Below, one piece after another: positions 1-13,651 of a DNA stretch of 64,000 nucleotides; the stretch's first letter is position 1, and each line of letters opens with the position of its first letter. Both the position numbers and the translations under genes were made by a program. Under the pieces are notes generated by a model. That model ran no database searches, was not told where the DNA came from, and was given only the letters and a program-made list of their open reading frames with translations. The stretch is taken from assembly GCA_024305405.1 (NCBI GenBank), contig JAKNDB010000087.1, positions 4,714,501 through 4,778,500 of the forward strand, given 5' to 3'. The DNA is from Dirofilaria immitis. Taxonomy: Eukaryota > Nematoda > Chromadorea > Rhabditida > Onchocercidae.

Positions 1-212
1 ATCATGTTATGTATAAAATGTTTTGTTAATATATGTTCCCTTGATTGATAGTTTTTATGGCAATGTGATGATTCATATATATCTGGTAAGATGAGCTTTA
101 ATAATGACTCATAATGTATATACGTTTTCTACATATATATTGTGGAATGAATGAAGTATGGCGTTCTTACAATATAAGTATTAATGCGAGAGTTATTTTG
201 TTGAAGATTGCT
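1..212. other. Upstream flank of MTO1
   Basis: AT-rich sequence ahead of the MTO1 start. An in-frame ATG also occurs at 114, but the residues it adds are not conserved, so the ATG at 213 was preferred. No clear trans-splice acceptor lies directly before 213. Confidence 0.4.
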
Positions 213-3200
213 ATGCTTCGAAGGACATTATGTACTACATTGACAGCTAGGAATGAAGCAGTAAATTATGATGTTATTGTGATTGGTGGTGGACATGCTG
301 GTTGCGAAGCTGCCAGTGCGGCTGCTAGATGCTGCGCTTCTACCTTGCTGTTGACTAACAGAAAGGATACTATCGGTGAAATGTCATGTAATCCGAGTTT
401 CGGTGGAGTTGGTAAAGGTAATCCATATCCAGACACTCGTCTTCTGATCGAAATGTGGAATAATAGTGCTGTAAGGTGCAACAGATGTGACCATAATCAT
501 TTAGATTATGATACAAATCAAGAATTTTAGTTATAACTAAACAAAAATGTGGGAAGGAAATCGAGAAATTTTTGGATATTATATAACTAGCAAAAATTTC
601 ATCCATTGTAAGGACATCTTATACGCGAAGTGGATGCATTGGATGGACTGTGCGGAAGAATTTGTGATAAATCAGCCGTAAACTATCGTGCACTAAATGC
701 CTCACATGGGCCAGCTGTGCTGGGCCTTCGAGCACAGATTGACAGGAAACTATACAAAAAATATATGCAACATGTAATATTCTTTTTCTGCAAATCTAGT
801 AAATTCTAGTTCCAGTATATGATAAATTTCGAAATAAATAGATTACGCAATTTATATTCCTCTCTTTAACTAAAATTTCTTTATTAGTAATATTCAAAAT
901 TTAACAAAATTATCTGTTCAGGAAATTCTAAGTTGCACAAAGGGTTTGGATGTAATGGAAAAAGCGGTTGATGATCTCATTATCAAATATAAGGAAGGAG
1001 AAACATCGAAAGTTGTTGGAGTTGCAGCTGGTGGTCAGGTGTGATTTTACTAGTTCCCTTATATCATTAATATTCTTACAGCTCTAATGAAATCGACAAA
1101 TTTTTTTCTTTGCATTTACCAATTTCAGTTTTCAAAAATCATTTCTTTTTGATCTTTTAAATTCCAGATTTTAAAAGCAAAAGCGATTGTGGTGACAACA
1201 GGAACATTTTTAGGAGGGAAACTTTTTCGAGGGTCAGAAAGTTATGCCGCTGGACGTCTGGGTGAAAAGGTTTCGTCCTTTTTCTGGAAATCATGTTACA
1301 ATCTAGAAAATCATTTTATTAATTACAATAGTAAAAAGTAAACGAGGATTGAATAGGACAAATAAGAGAAAATCAAAATTGGTTTGGAAATGAAGCTTTA
1401 TTTAACCGGGATTGATTTCTGGTAGTTTTGTAGCATTGAGAATAAGGATCGATTCTAACTCTTTTCTAGTAGGGAGTGAAAAGTTTCGGTTTTTATTTTT
1501 CATTTTCATCATCCTCGGTTTAATATTTCGGCAATCAATACAGGTTGAATTTTTTTCCAGGCTAGTTCAAAACTTTCTGAAACCTTTAAAAGGCTTGGTT
1601 TCAAATTAGGACGTTTTCGCACAGGTACTCCAGCACGTTTATTTAAGAAAACAATAGATTTTAGCAAATTTGTTCCTCAATATCCAGATTTGAAGCCGAT
1701 TCCATTTTCGTTCTTGACAGAACGCATCTGGCTTCCCTACCTCCAACAAGTCAGCCTGCTTATCATTTTTGCTTGCTTTATTATCTTCCTAGAATTTTTT
1801 CCGAAATATCACATTTTTTTTGTAATTGGCTTTTCTTTAGAATTTTTTTGGTTCACCTTTCTTTATTTTTTTATTTTCATTTTAAATTATCAAAAACAGT
1901 ATTCAGCAATATTTTTATTCTTCATTTTTCATTTTGACTTCCATGCTTACTTTGTTTTTATAAAGTAATGCATTTTTTAGTTACCATCGTATTTGGGTTT
2001 TACAAATGATCGTCTTGCCGAAGTGGTACTTAAACATTTCAATGAATGCAGTTATATTCGTAGTGAAGCAAATGGTCCACGTTACTGTCCATCTCTTGAA
2101 TCAAAAATTATCCGTTTCCTCATCTTAACCATAGGGTTCATCTTTATATTTGTTTAATATTTGAGAAGTTTAAGTGAAACAGGAGCGATTTTTTAATTTG
2201 TAAAACAAATATTCCAGTGTATCCTATGATAGCAAATGGAGGCATCATGATATGATATTTCTAATATTTGCCTATAGCATAAAAGTGAAAGCATTGGAAT
2301 ATTATACCCAATGTAAATACAAAAAAATAGATGCATAAGTGCTTTTTTAAACTCTTGGTAGCGGAAAACTTTTAGTTGGTTTATTCATTAAAATGAATAA
2401 AATCTGAAACTTTTTCAGGTTTTTTGGAACCCGAAGGTTTGGATTCCGATTTAATTTACCCACAAGGCATGTCAATGACATTTGCACCGGAAGTGCAACT
2501 CGAAGTGTATCGTTGCATATCAGGTTTAGAAAGTGTCGAAATGTCAGAAGCTGGCTATGGTGTTGAATATGATTATATTGATCCAAAACAACTTAAACCA
2601 ACTTTGCAAACCAAGGCTGTAGAAGGCTTGTTTCTCGCAGGACAAATCAATGGTACTACGGGATATGAAGAAGCTGCAGCACAAGGTTCGTTTAATTGAT
2701 TGTTTTTCTTTGTTTTAATATTTGCTTTCCTCACTTTTTTTCGTTTTTTTATTTTTTATCTTTCAATTTTTATAATGTCCTGATGAAACATTCCCACGAC
2801 ATTAAGAATCGTTTTTGACAAATTCTTACTGATTCTCTGTGAGGGAAGAACTTAAAATTTCATGTTTCAGATCTACAAAATAATGTTAAATATTGTTAAG
2901 GTCTCCGACATTGTTTGTAAAACAGAATTTAGTGGCCTTTATCAAAGAAAAGTTATGACACATAAAAATTACCATTTTGTCAACTGCCTTAATTCATTAC
3001 TATTTATTTTAGGCATTATAGCTGGAATAAATGCAGCAGCATCAAGTCAAAATAAAAACCATTTGTTATTGATAGGACAGAAGGTTATATTGGTGTATTA
3101 ATTGATGACTTGACTAGTCTTGGTACTTCAGAACCATACCGAATGTTTACTTCGAGGGCTGAATTAAGACTATATTTGCGGTAATATTGTATTGTTCTAG

Positions 3201-4713
3201 TCTAATTTCTCCTTGTTCATCAAATTCCTGGAACAGTGATGTTTTAGAAATAACTTGTGTAATTTATATGATAATTCTGATTCTGGAAAATGGAATGGGA
3301 AATTTCTATATATTTTAAAATGTTTTATCAGATGATTCACGAAACTTTGAGTTCTAGACCAGACAATGCAGATATAAGGTTGACGAAGAAAGGTTATCAA
3401 CAAGGAGTTGTATCCGAGCATCGATATAATCATTTCTTAAAAATTCTGTCTGCATATAATGAAACGCAAGATTTGCTAAAATCATTTAAATATCCGATGA
3501 ACTTTTGGAAAAATTTATATTTCGTTTGGGAAATGTTCGAGCAACAAAAGGTTAGAAGTAAAATATAAGTGCGATAAATAAAAGAAAAAATACCAGTAAC
3601 ATTTCTATGAGAAAACATAAAATCATAATTGGAATCGAACGAAATCTTAAATATCTAAGTTCTTACTTTATTTTAACAATGATTAGTTCATCTTTCACAT
3701 TCTTTTATTTGATTTGCAAATTTCTGGTATATTGATTTACTGCTATTTTTGAAATTACAACAAACATCTAGATTTCCATTTCCAGCATACAGTGCATTTG
3801 ATTTATTATGTCATTACGAAATAGATTTCGCAGAAATCCAGAAAGCACTTCCCGCTGAGTTGGAAAATTTATTGAAAAATGAAGAAATCGAGCGCCGGTT
3901 AAAGATTGAAGCATTTTATCATTTTTATCTGGAAAATCCTTGGCAAAGGTGAGTACTTCGATATGAACAAAGTATGGTAATCATCTTTGTAAGTTCTCCA
4001 TTGGTACTGGCAGTGATTGTTTGTGCTCTCTTATGATTTACTTCACTATGTAATAATTGTTCTGATTTCTTTATATCACTAGTTATTTCCAATTTCTTTA
4101 TATCACTAGTTGTTTCCAACTTCTTAAATGTGGAGTATAGTTTTGTTAACCAATATTTCAACGAATTTGTTGGAACTGATTTATGACAACGAAATTTTGA
4201 GATTTCTTTCTAAGTCTATGTCGCTTTTATTTTCCCAAAAAAATGAATTATTTAAGAACTTCTTAGCTGTACTATCGTTGAGAGATAATCAGTTGCCAGA
4301 TCTAACAATAGTTGTATTTCATTTTTATCACTGTATGAAAATCGGTTCTCTCTTTATAAGTCTTTATAATACTGTTTTAATTCTAAAAGGATTTCTTTTT
4401 CAATCAATATTATTTCGATTTCTGCTTGTTAGATTGAAATGTATAATAGTTATTGTTTTTAGATGGAGCGGATACGCAAAGAGTGTGCTACAATTATTCC
4501 GGATGATTTTGATTATTCACAAATGAAATCTCTTTCTGCGGAATGTAAAGAAAATTTGGAGTTTTGGAAACCTCAAAATCTTGCTGCAGCATCCAGGTTT
4601 TAAAACAATATTATTCTGAGTATTTTACATTTTAATGGGAAGTAATTTAGAATGTTTTTTTCAGAGTCCGTGGTGCAACGACAGAAGTTTTAATCGAATT
4701 ACTGAATTTTTGA
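213..4713 (+). CDS. mto-1: MTO1 / MnmG-like mitochondrial tRNA modification enzyme
   Basis: FAD-dependent partner of the MnmE/GTPBP3 GTPase that builds the carboxymethyl- or taurinomethyl-type group on wobble uridine of mitochondrial tRNAs. Exons that can be placed: 213-417, 613-773, 922-1038, 1168-1269, 1561-1749, 1981-2113, 2419-2685, 3013-3180, 3358-3550, about 3773-3948, 4463-4596 and 4665-4713. Visible family landmarks are the N-terminal dinucleotide-binding motif [86 protein letters not shown] and [10 protein letters not shown]. The first residues ([13 protein letters not shown]) suit a mitochondrial presequence. Exon 8 needs one extra base near 3064-3072 to stay open, and the frame around 3480-3790 is unsettled. 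The family segment between RF and LEPEG is missing unless exon 6 is longer (see findings). Introns rule out a bacterial origin. Confidence 0.93.
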
Positions 4714-7318
4714 AAGCTCCATAGATTTTTCTAATATCGCACTTCAATTTATTTAAAAAGGAATTGATCAGACTTTATATAATTTTTGCAATTTGTTACT
4801 TTTTATGGTGTTGGTAAAGAGTGGTAAAAAGAATTTAGAAAATATTGTTTTTTCAGCAAATGTTTTGAGAAGAATAGTTAAGATTAAATATGTTATAGTG
4901 ATTACGATTTGATTTTGCCAGAAATTTAAAGAAACTATTAAATTGAAATATTAACTGATTTCGCTTGTGAAAAAAAGGTCTTAAACGATCAGGAATTTTG
5001 CTAAAAATTAAAGAAAGAAAACCATAGAGGTGTCAAGTGTCTGGAATTATAATAGAAAATTACATTGAATTGGACCATTTTTTACTTTATTAAAATCATC
5101 TCTAATCAAAAAAAATGAAAATTTGATGATTGCATTATTGTTGCTGCTCGCTCATTTATTTATAACGGATACAACTGGAAATTATTTGTTTGAGATATTT
5201 ATTGTATTCAAGTAATATTTTCCTAATGAATATGTTATATTATTTATACGTTATATTATTTACTAATTTTGACCTCGCATGTATCAGTAATAAGCAAGGT
5301 TGAAATAGCGCGCATAACTGTTGCATTCTGGTGTGTGAACGAAAGATACATATGTTATTTTTTGTAGAAGCAGTGAAGTTTCTTTCTTTTTGTCTCTCCA
5401 GAATTAAAATGATCTTATTTAAGGCAATTATGTGTTTCAAAAGTCAAGTAAAAAGTTGATACTTCATAATTGGTTCTGCAGTTGCCAAAATGCAACTTCG
5501 ATGTACCTTGAATGAACAAAGCAGAGTGAAAATGTTTTTTGATGAATTTGACGAATTCACGTCATTTAGGATGGAAAATATCATATTCTACCGTTGATTT
5601 TATTTTATATAGCATAACAATATCAATAACTAATAATGTTGATTGAAGTATTTTTGTGAATTTACAGTTGCAGATTCAAATGTACTTTTAATTTAACTTA
5701 TCTTTTTCAATCATTTGATTGTAGAAAAGATCCAAGCTATCTGCTGAAGTTATTGATAAATGAACTTAGAGTCTTAAAAGACAAATTCCGACTTCATCCT
5801 CCCTCCCGTTAATTTTGTAATTGATAATTACAAGTAACAGTAACACTATTCATGAAAATCTTTTCCAGTAGTCTGGTTGTGGGAATTGCAATAATGGTTT
5901 ACAGTATAAACGATTAACCAGTGATAGAAGATTAAAATTGAGGATTTGCGTGATGAAAGCGAAGTTAGAATGATTCAAATGTTCCAGTTTTTATATTTTG
6001 TTGAAATACATATCAAATAACAAATACTCTCCGTAAAATAAATTGATAAATATTTTAACAGAATGGTAATATCGAAACATTCAGGACCATAACTAAATTG
6101 ATGTTGATAATAAATTTGTTAACATTGCTCCAAGGAAAACCAGACAACAACTAAAATTAAGCGATCTTTTAAACTGCGGATAACTCTCCAAGTTTTCTAA
6201 AATCTATAGCATTCGGGATTTTAAGAAGCAAGTGGTGCAAAATATTTCGATTTTTCCCACAGTTACTAAAGCATATAAACATCTTAAAAATCATACAAAC
6301 ATTTGAAATGAGAAATTTAGAAATAATTATGATATTTTTGCTTATCAGGTATGACAATAAAATTTTCTTGTTTTTAAGAAACTTTTAAAAAATTCGATTG
6401 ATAAAGAATTGCTGTTTGGTCAATACGAATTAGCCACTTTTTACAGAAGAAAAAGACATTCAGTAGAGAAATATTTCATTTTAACAGTAAGAAATGAAAG
6501 AAGTGTCAGAAGATGAAAATTTTTAATTATCAAACCAATATTCTTTCTATTTATCATTTTTATTTCATAACGATTTTTTTCATTTTTATCGAACCATTGA
6601 TTGATATTTTTTTATCGATCGAATGATAAAAATGACATTGTGTGAAATCTTTTTTGTTCCCATTAGATACCGCTCTAATATTATTAGCAAAGGATGCTTA
6701 AATCATTAAAAAATTTTTAACAATCATTTAGCAAAAGAGTTGCATTTATTATTTTCTGTTTATTTATCTGTGTTTGATTTCCTTTATTTTTAGTTTTGAA
6801 TATAAAATGAAATTATTTAATGTCATAATTTCAAATATTCTATTCTATTCTAAATATCATCAATTTATCGAAGAACATGAAAATTTTTGCCAAAATTTTA
6901 CCAAAAATTCAAAAAGTGCTAATGTTTCATGATTTTCTTTGCATTTTACAATAATAAAATAACTGCTGCTTATTTCCCTTCATTTTTCCTGTATATATAT
7001 ATATATATATAGTTTTCCATTACTAAGAGTTTGCTTGATTAATCAAATCTGTTAATTAAAATTATGATTCTTTATCATTCTCAAAAATATCTTTGACCAT
7101 ATTTTTATCTTAATATCTTTGATCAATTAAATTTCGCTTCATTTGCTTGACTAATTTTGTTTATTATTTGCAGAAAGGGATTTGTTGTTCGTAGAAAGTC
7201 TTTTAATTGTTTCATCTTTTTTGCGAAACAATTAAATTAAACGAGTGGTTTTGTCTTAGCAAAGCTTTTGCAGTTGTTTATTTTATAATAATTAATAAAA
7301 TATTACCCTTGTAAAATA
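4714..7318. other. Intergenic region, no gene seen
   Basis: About 2.6 kb of AT-rich sequence between the convergent ends of MTO1 and the CAP gene. No conserved ORF was recognised on either strand. A short (TA)n run lies near 6993-7011. Nothing else stands out. Confidence 0.5.
6993..7011. repeat. (TA)n microsatellite
   Basis: A run of about nine TA units in the MTO1-CAP intergenic region. Confidence 0.8.
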
Positions 7319-9205
7319 TCAAATATATGAACAAAAATTAAATATTGAAAATGAAAATTTTTCATTTTTGCACAATCCAGATTTTGCTGAGCATCTTTTC
7401 GTACGGCAATCTTTGTTATGTTTGCATGGATTACCAAGCTCATATATCAAATCTTTCACCATATTTCCTCTAAAATTTCCTGTATCAATGAAATTATGTA
7501 AAAAGAAATGATCGAACAATATGTATATATAGAAATAATTCGTTATTTATTCATGCTGATTAAACAAAAAGAAATTATTCAAAAACGGATAGTTTTTTTT
7601 GAAATACTAAGCCAAAATTATAAAAAAATAATGAGTGATAATGATCTAAGTGATAGTCATGCATTGTGCTTTGACAATAATAGTTAAACTCATCCGGGGA
7701 AGTAGTGACAGATAAATAAAACTTACCCGGGAAATAGTGACAAATAAATACAAGTGTTCTGCCACCATCACAATATGTGGCAACACCGCAACCAAGTTTA
7801 TACGTTTCACCCCAAGCCATCTGAAAATTAATGAAAATTAACACATTGCAAATAATTTATAATAAAATTCATTCTCTTGACACTTAAAATTATTTATGTA
7901 ATTTTTATGTCAAAGGAATTAGATTCATCCAACTTGGTGTTTCATGCAAAGTTGAATTTTTAAATTACTTGCAGATTGAGCAATATCAAAGCACAATGCA
8001 TTTAACATTTATATTGATAACTATCACTAACATCTGTGTTAATAACGATGTATTAGCTTAAAAATTTACAAATTGCTTTTCATGCTTTGTTTGATAAAAT
8101 CAAATAATCTATAGAAAGCAAAAATATTTAATTAATTGCTAATTAGAGTTGTAATCTTTCGAATCTTCAATTTCTTACAAAATAATGCTTATTAAGGAGA
8201 GACGTTTTATTACTTTAAGAAAATAGGTCGAAAGATATTATTGTTTAAAAATTGAAAATGATTAAAATTTTTACAATTCATAAATGCAATATTTTTTACT
8301 AAAAAGTATCAATTGGCTTCTTATTGCTAAATACTAAAAATTGCTGATTATTTTTGAAATTTTTATGATTTTTGAAGTATAAATTGAATAGAACATAATG
8401 ATTCCTTCTAATTCCAAATGTTTTAAATAATATAGAAAAGATCTAATTCAATTATGCTCATTTCTATAAAAATTACTGCACCTGCGTAAAATGAAGAATA
8501 TTTTCCATGGCAACTTCCGAAGTCAAATTATTCGAAGGATTATCGCTGTAGTATTTCTCAAGTTCTGACCACCAGAGTCTACCAGCATCCGTACCAGCAG
8601 TTTTTTAAGATCTAGAAATTTGGATTTCTCTAAAATTCATGTTCTCTTGACGCACTTCTAATCATCACTATAAAAATATTTTGTTTTATGCCGATACTTA
8701 ATTTACCGAATTTTTACTGTACATTAAAAATGTGATTCCAGCAGAGAAATTTCTGGATTCTTACAGTGTAAACAAATGTAAATATACCTCGAACTGATCC
8801 TGATGACCAGTAAGCGTAAACATTTTCACCGATTCCTCTTCTTTCGCTGCTTGGTGAATGGCCAAAGACACACATATTTGCCCAGTTTTGTGCCGATTTT
8901 TCTAACTTACAATCCCATCTCTGAGCAATCGATAAATTAATAATTATCGATTAATATAAACAATAAATAATTAGATATCTGGTATAATTAAGAAAAAAGA
9001 GATGAATATATTTGAAATTGTTCAAAATTTTTCCAGCATATTTTTACCATTCTCAACATATTCTTGCCTTTTGGCATCAAATAACCATCTTTATTTTTAA
9101 GTTTTCCACGAATTAATCGAGAGCGATATTTATTAATCTGTGTAACAATATTTTTACGTTCCGTTGGTGTTAATTTACCTCCTTCACATTCATAACTTGC
9201 CACAA
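7319..9205 (-). CDS. Venom-allergen-like / SCP-TAPS (CAP) secreted protein
   Basis: Single-domain CAP protein of the ASP/VAL family that parasitic nematodes secrete; the molecular activity of the family is not settled. Reading down the minus strand the exons are about 9205-9048, 8920-8788, 8611-8482, 7820-7727 and 7479-7319. They carry the usual order of marks: a start segment with LTPTERKNIVTQINKYRSR, then WDCKLEKSAQNWANMC, the GHSPSS region, GIGENVYAYWSSG, LWWSELEKYY, the Q-W-type segment AWGETYKLGCGVA, ICHYFPGGN and a Cys-rich tail. The signal-peptide exon upstream of 9205 was not found. Exon 3 needs one extra A in the run at 8601-8606 to keep frame. An imperfect duplication of the exon 4 end lies just past its splice donor. 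Confidence 0.88.
7692..7750. repeat. Imperfect tandem duplication across a splice donor in the CAP gene
   Basis: Two similar copies of a segment containing CCGGGRAARTAGTGACARAT (plus strand) lie side by side with a period of about 37 bases. One covers the 3' end of CAP exon 4 and its donor, the other falls in the following intron. Confidence 0.65.
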
Positions 9206-11817
9206 CTGCAATAGTTCCAATGAATTTATCACTCTTTAAATTAAATCAAATATTAATAGTTTAAGCGTTTTATCAAAATTTCTTAACAATAATCTAATCT
9301 TATGCTTTATTGTTATTTGAACTTTGTAGCTCAACGAATTCTTATTCATATACGTAATAAAATTCTTTTTGAACATACCAACGATAATTGCAGGGAAAAT
9401 AACCAAAAGTATCATTTTGCAAAATTATCTGATAAAGTTACAATAGAAGATATCACTTTAGCAAATATGCAACGTGAAATGGATGTTGATTTATTAATGA
9501 AATTTCAATCCTTACAGCTTACCTTTTATGTAATTTTTAAGTCATAAACATTTGAAAATAAGTGGAACTTCTATTATTTGCTTATCAAAAGCTATTCAAA
9601 TATTTTTCTTTTTTCTGTTAATCAATTATTATCTATGACAGCTACACAAATATTCGTGTCGACTTTTTTGAGTTTACTTTCGTTTTTATTTTATTATTTT
9701 TTATTTTTGTTTTCGCGCTTATCAACTAAAAATAAACGAATAGTTTAACTTTTCAAATTTAAGTTTGAAACTTTTGGAGGAAAACGAATAAAATTTGCTG
9801 ATGAGATCAAAGTTCTGCAATGTAATCATTTTATGTATAATTTATTCTGCTTCCATATCTTTCAAACGCTTAATCTGATCTTCCTTAATTTATTTTTCTT
9901 CATTCCAAAAGGAATCGTATGTTTCTTCATGTTTCACTTTACCACAACAAAATTAGGATAGTATTAAATTAACTATTAATAGATAATATTCCTGATTAAA
10001 TAATTTTGATTGTCTAATGTGAACAAAAAAATTGCATTTTCTAAAAGCGAAAAAAACATCTTATAGTAAAAAACGTATGGTTTCGATGTTAAGGTTTGAA
10101 TGAAAATTTTTGTTGTCTTTCTTTTTATTTGCAAAAGTAGGAAGCAATTTAAAAAAGGCAGTAAATTAAAGCGATTCTGAATATGATTTTTCTAAGCTTG
10201 CCTTATCGCTATGCCAATCATGATAGATTGTGACTATGCTCAAAGAAGAGTTCCTGGTGTTGGTTTAGTTATAACTGTATCCGAATTTTATTTCATGAAA
10301 CATGATAACTCTCCAGTTATTTTGGATAGATTTAAATAATTTTGCTAATATTGTCTCGGTTTTTTCCTAATTAATATTTGTATGAATGAGTTCTATGTGA
10401 AAACAATACTTCTTTCAATAGTTTTTGTCAAGCTTTATATGATCGATGATTCCACATACAATAATTCATTCCACATTTATCACTTATAACTCTTCAATTC
10501 TTATTCGACAAAAATATTTTCATTGCTAGATTACTACAGCAATATTGAAAGGAAATTACAACTTTAAGAAATTTTATAGAAAATTCCAATCGAATGCTAT
10601 GTCTAATCTGATCAACATTCATATGATACCAATCGTTATTGAATATTCTTGCACACATCTATCTAAAAAATACCATTTAATATTGAAAAAACCGATATTT
10701 TTGAAATTTGCAACAATCTTTTGAATATTCTAGATTACAGAATACATCGTGAATCCTCCATTATTATTATAATCACTATGATAGCTCGGTTATTACGTGT
10801 AATTTGTCTTCAAATGATTGCATACTGAATCTGATTATAGTTATATTTGATCCTCTCGCAAAATCCACTTAAGTTATGAGATTCTATTTCTCTCTTTTAC
10901 TACAATAAAAAAATTGAAGAAAACATTGATACGTAAATGTAACTGGAAGCCAAATAGAATTAGTTGTAATAAAAGTTTCACTAGATTCATCGAGAGTTGA
11001 GGCAAATTATATTTTTGATTCAATTTATGATTGATAGTGATGATTGCTGATATTTTTAAAGCACTGCATATCATTTCATTTCACTTGCTTGTTGGCTAAG
11101 TGTTACATAATGGTCATTTAATTTTAAGTATTTTAATTAAATGATTATATTACGGAAGAATTCGCACTTCAGCCTTTACCATTTATCGCGGAAATTTCTT
11201 GCGAATCAATATGTTGCTGCCTTATTATTTTCTAATAGCTACATTTCATTATGCATTCCACAAGTAACAGTAAGTGAACAAATTATCGCTTCGACTATGA
11301 AAATTAAATATTTATAAATTTTCAGTTTTGGTTTTTACTCTTATCAGTTTTTCTCGCCTTCTCGAAATAGTTAATATTTTGCATTTAAACTCTCTGTAGC
11401 ATAGCATAATCTTACATAGAAGATATTTCAATCTTTGTATCATCTCGCAGACATCAGATCATCAATTTTGTTTGTCTATATCATATTTTGTTTTAAATCG
11501 GCTTAGAAAATAGTTTAACTTCCAGAATCATGTTAAAATCACATTTTTATTTGTCAACATCATATTTTATTTTGAATCAAATACAATAAAACAACAAAAC
11601 TGATATTTTTTCCAAAATGTTGTTCTAATTCTTTGAAAAAAAAACTTTTAAGAAGTAACCAATATAGAATAGTAATGAAGTGTTGTTATTCAAAGATTCC
11701 ACAGCATATGTAGTGATATCAATGAAATCTCTTTGCACTCTGAGACTGCTCAAAAATTTAAAAAAAATAATCATCAATTACTTAAGTTATGAACTGAATC
11801 ATTTCAAATAGTTTTAG
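9206..11817. other. Intergenic region with a weak minus-strand coding remnant
   Basis: It should hold the missing signal-peptide exon of the CAP gene, which I could not identify. At about 9842-9935 the minus strand reads as a charged, coiled-coil-like tail (HEETYDSFWNEEK, one stop, then KEDQIKRLKDMEAE and a stop). This may be a degenerate or frameshifted C-terminal exon. The rest shows nothing recognisable. Confidence 0.35.
9842..9935 (-). pseudogene. Possible C-terminal exon remnant, charged helix
   Basis: The residues are Glu/Lys/Asp-rich with a typical amphipathic pattern, unlike random AT-rich translation, and end in a stop at 9842. One internal TAA interrupts them. No splice acceptor was convincingly placed and the family is not recognised. 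Confidence 0.25.
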
Positions 11818-12221
11818 ATGTCGACTGAAAGCTATTTATCAGTACAGGCAGAAATAACTGATCAATTGAATTTAAATAATTGTAATCAGACATATAGAAA
11901 CAAGAAACCGTTCAAGTGCAGGGTATGTGATAAAGGATTCATTATGCTTAACGCTCTGAATAGGCATAATCGAATACGTACGGCGAGAAACCGTTCGAAT
12001 GCGATGTATGCGGTAAAAAACTCGTGCGGCTTGAACACCTAAATAAGTATAAACTATGCAAGCTCAATGCTTATAGTGCAGAATTCAGTGGAAATTGTAA
12101 TTTGCCGAAGCATATAAAAAAACATAAATATTCAGTTCATTCCAATACAACTACGCCTATAGATGACATTATCAGTGCAGCTATATTAACAGAGAAAATA
12201 ATTTCGTATGCAGGACTGTGA
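11818..12221 (+). CDS. C2H2 zinc-finger protein, partly degenerate
   Basis: Putative nucleic-acid-binding protein. The first finger is complete (KPFKCRVCDKGF, then a hydrophobic core and HNRIR). It is followed by the family linker expected as T-G-E-K-P-F, but one G is missing at about 11981-11983, so the linker and second finger lie in the next frame. The second finger (FECDVCGKK) lacks the normal His pair, and a third (NLPKHIKKH) has lost a Cys. The reading then continues to a stop at 12221. The ATG at 11818 directly follows a TTTTAG acceptor-like site, so it could be an internal Met in a larger gene; no other exon was seen. It may be a decaying copy or a fragment. Confidence 0.6.
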
Positions 12222-13651
12222 GCATTATTTTACATTTTATGTTTTCTTTATTATTACTTAATTGATTGCTAAAATTCTTCAATTCCAATTAAATTTTCAT
12301 ATTGCATTCACTCTGCTACTTAAATTTTCATGTGTAATCATAATATTCCATTTTTTATCACATTTATTTGCGATCATTATAGTTTCCACCTGTGATTCGA
12401 AACCGTTATTGAGATATCTACTTGTTTCGCTCCAATTTTTTTTTGTTATCTTTTTTATTATCAGATAAAAGCTATGAGACTTTAAGTCGCCGAACATAAA
12501 TTTTCTGCTATTGAACTCATATGTAACACTTAAATGTGTGATACAACTTCCGTTGAAATATTTCTTCATAAATTTTAAGGAATTCAGATTTTATCATTGG
12601 AAGAGCGATACGCATAGAAAGCAAAAATAAAATCGTCTGAAAATAATTAAATTGTGGTGAAATAATTTGAAATCAAAGATGCAGATGTAGAAAAATGAAT
12701 CACGGTACTAGGTAAACAAAACAAAGAAAAGTTGGATTCCATCAAACAGCAAAAACATGCCGCCCACTTTTTATAAATTAATAGTTTAATGAATACAGTA
12801 AACAAAGTCTATGAGAATATAACGCAATCTTAAAGAATACATGCATAAAAAATGCATATTTTGAATACATCTTCATAAATTAATATTACTTGAATTTCTC
12901 GGTTTCAAATGAGATTTATCAGAAACAGAGATTTTGAACCTTTGCATTTGGAAAAATAATTATTCGAAATCATAACAGCGCATGAACACATCCAAACCGA
13001 TTGCATTACCACACGTTTTATTTAATTTCAGAATCGATTTTAGCTTCTTTTTTATGTTCCACATCTTTTTTCTGGCATCTGATGCTGAATTCATCAAGTT
13101 CTGTTATTGTTTCATTTCTGACCTTGTTATTTCATTTTTGCCAATCTCATTTCACATTTACTGAAATCAAACAGTGACTTATATTCTTTATTTCACTGCA
13201 TATAAATTGAAAATATTTTAAATATTCAACTTTCCTAAGTTTTAAAAGGTCTTGATCGTTTAGAAAATTAGAATGGTCATGATTATATTTCTCAAAATAT
13301 TTAACATTTAACATCTTGACTTTTTTTGAACTACTGAGTAGTTCACATTCGTCAATTCGCAATCAAATCTCTTAAAAGTTTCTGAAAAACAAGATAAATT
13401 CCATTTACAGTCTTTGATAAACAATAGCATATCGCAAATATTTCTAAATTTCTTGTTTCAAATTTTTATGTTTTTTGGAATGACCGTATATTTTAGTAAC
13501 CGCCGAAATATTTTGTAATATAATAAATATATTGATATAACCAAGATATTTTTATATTATATTAGATATTTGGTATAAACGGTGATCTCATAATACAGCT
13601 TGTTTTGATTCATATTTCTAAAACAAAAATATCAATTAAACTATCAATCTT
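12222..13651. other. Intergenic region, no gene seen
   Basis: AT-rich; it lies between the zinc-finger gene and the last exon of the doublecortin-domain gene. Open frames here have no recognisable motif or splice context. Confidence 0.45.

Noticed and set aside
213..4713. MTO1/MnmG as a bacterial (Wolbachia) transfer
   Set aside because: The gene has about eleven introns with regular GT-AG borders and looks like the eukaryotic mitochondrial enzyme.
9302..9547. Plus-strand ORF of 81 codons
   Set aside because: No motif, no splice context and strongly AT-driven composition.
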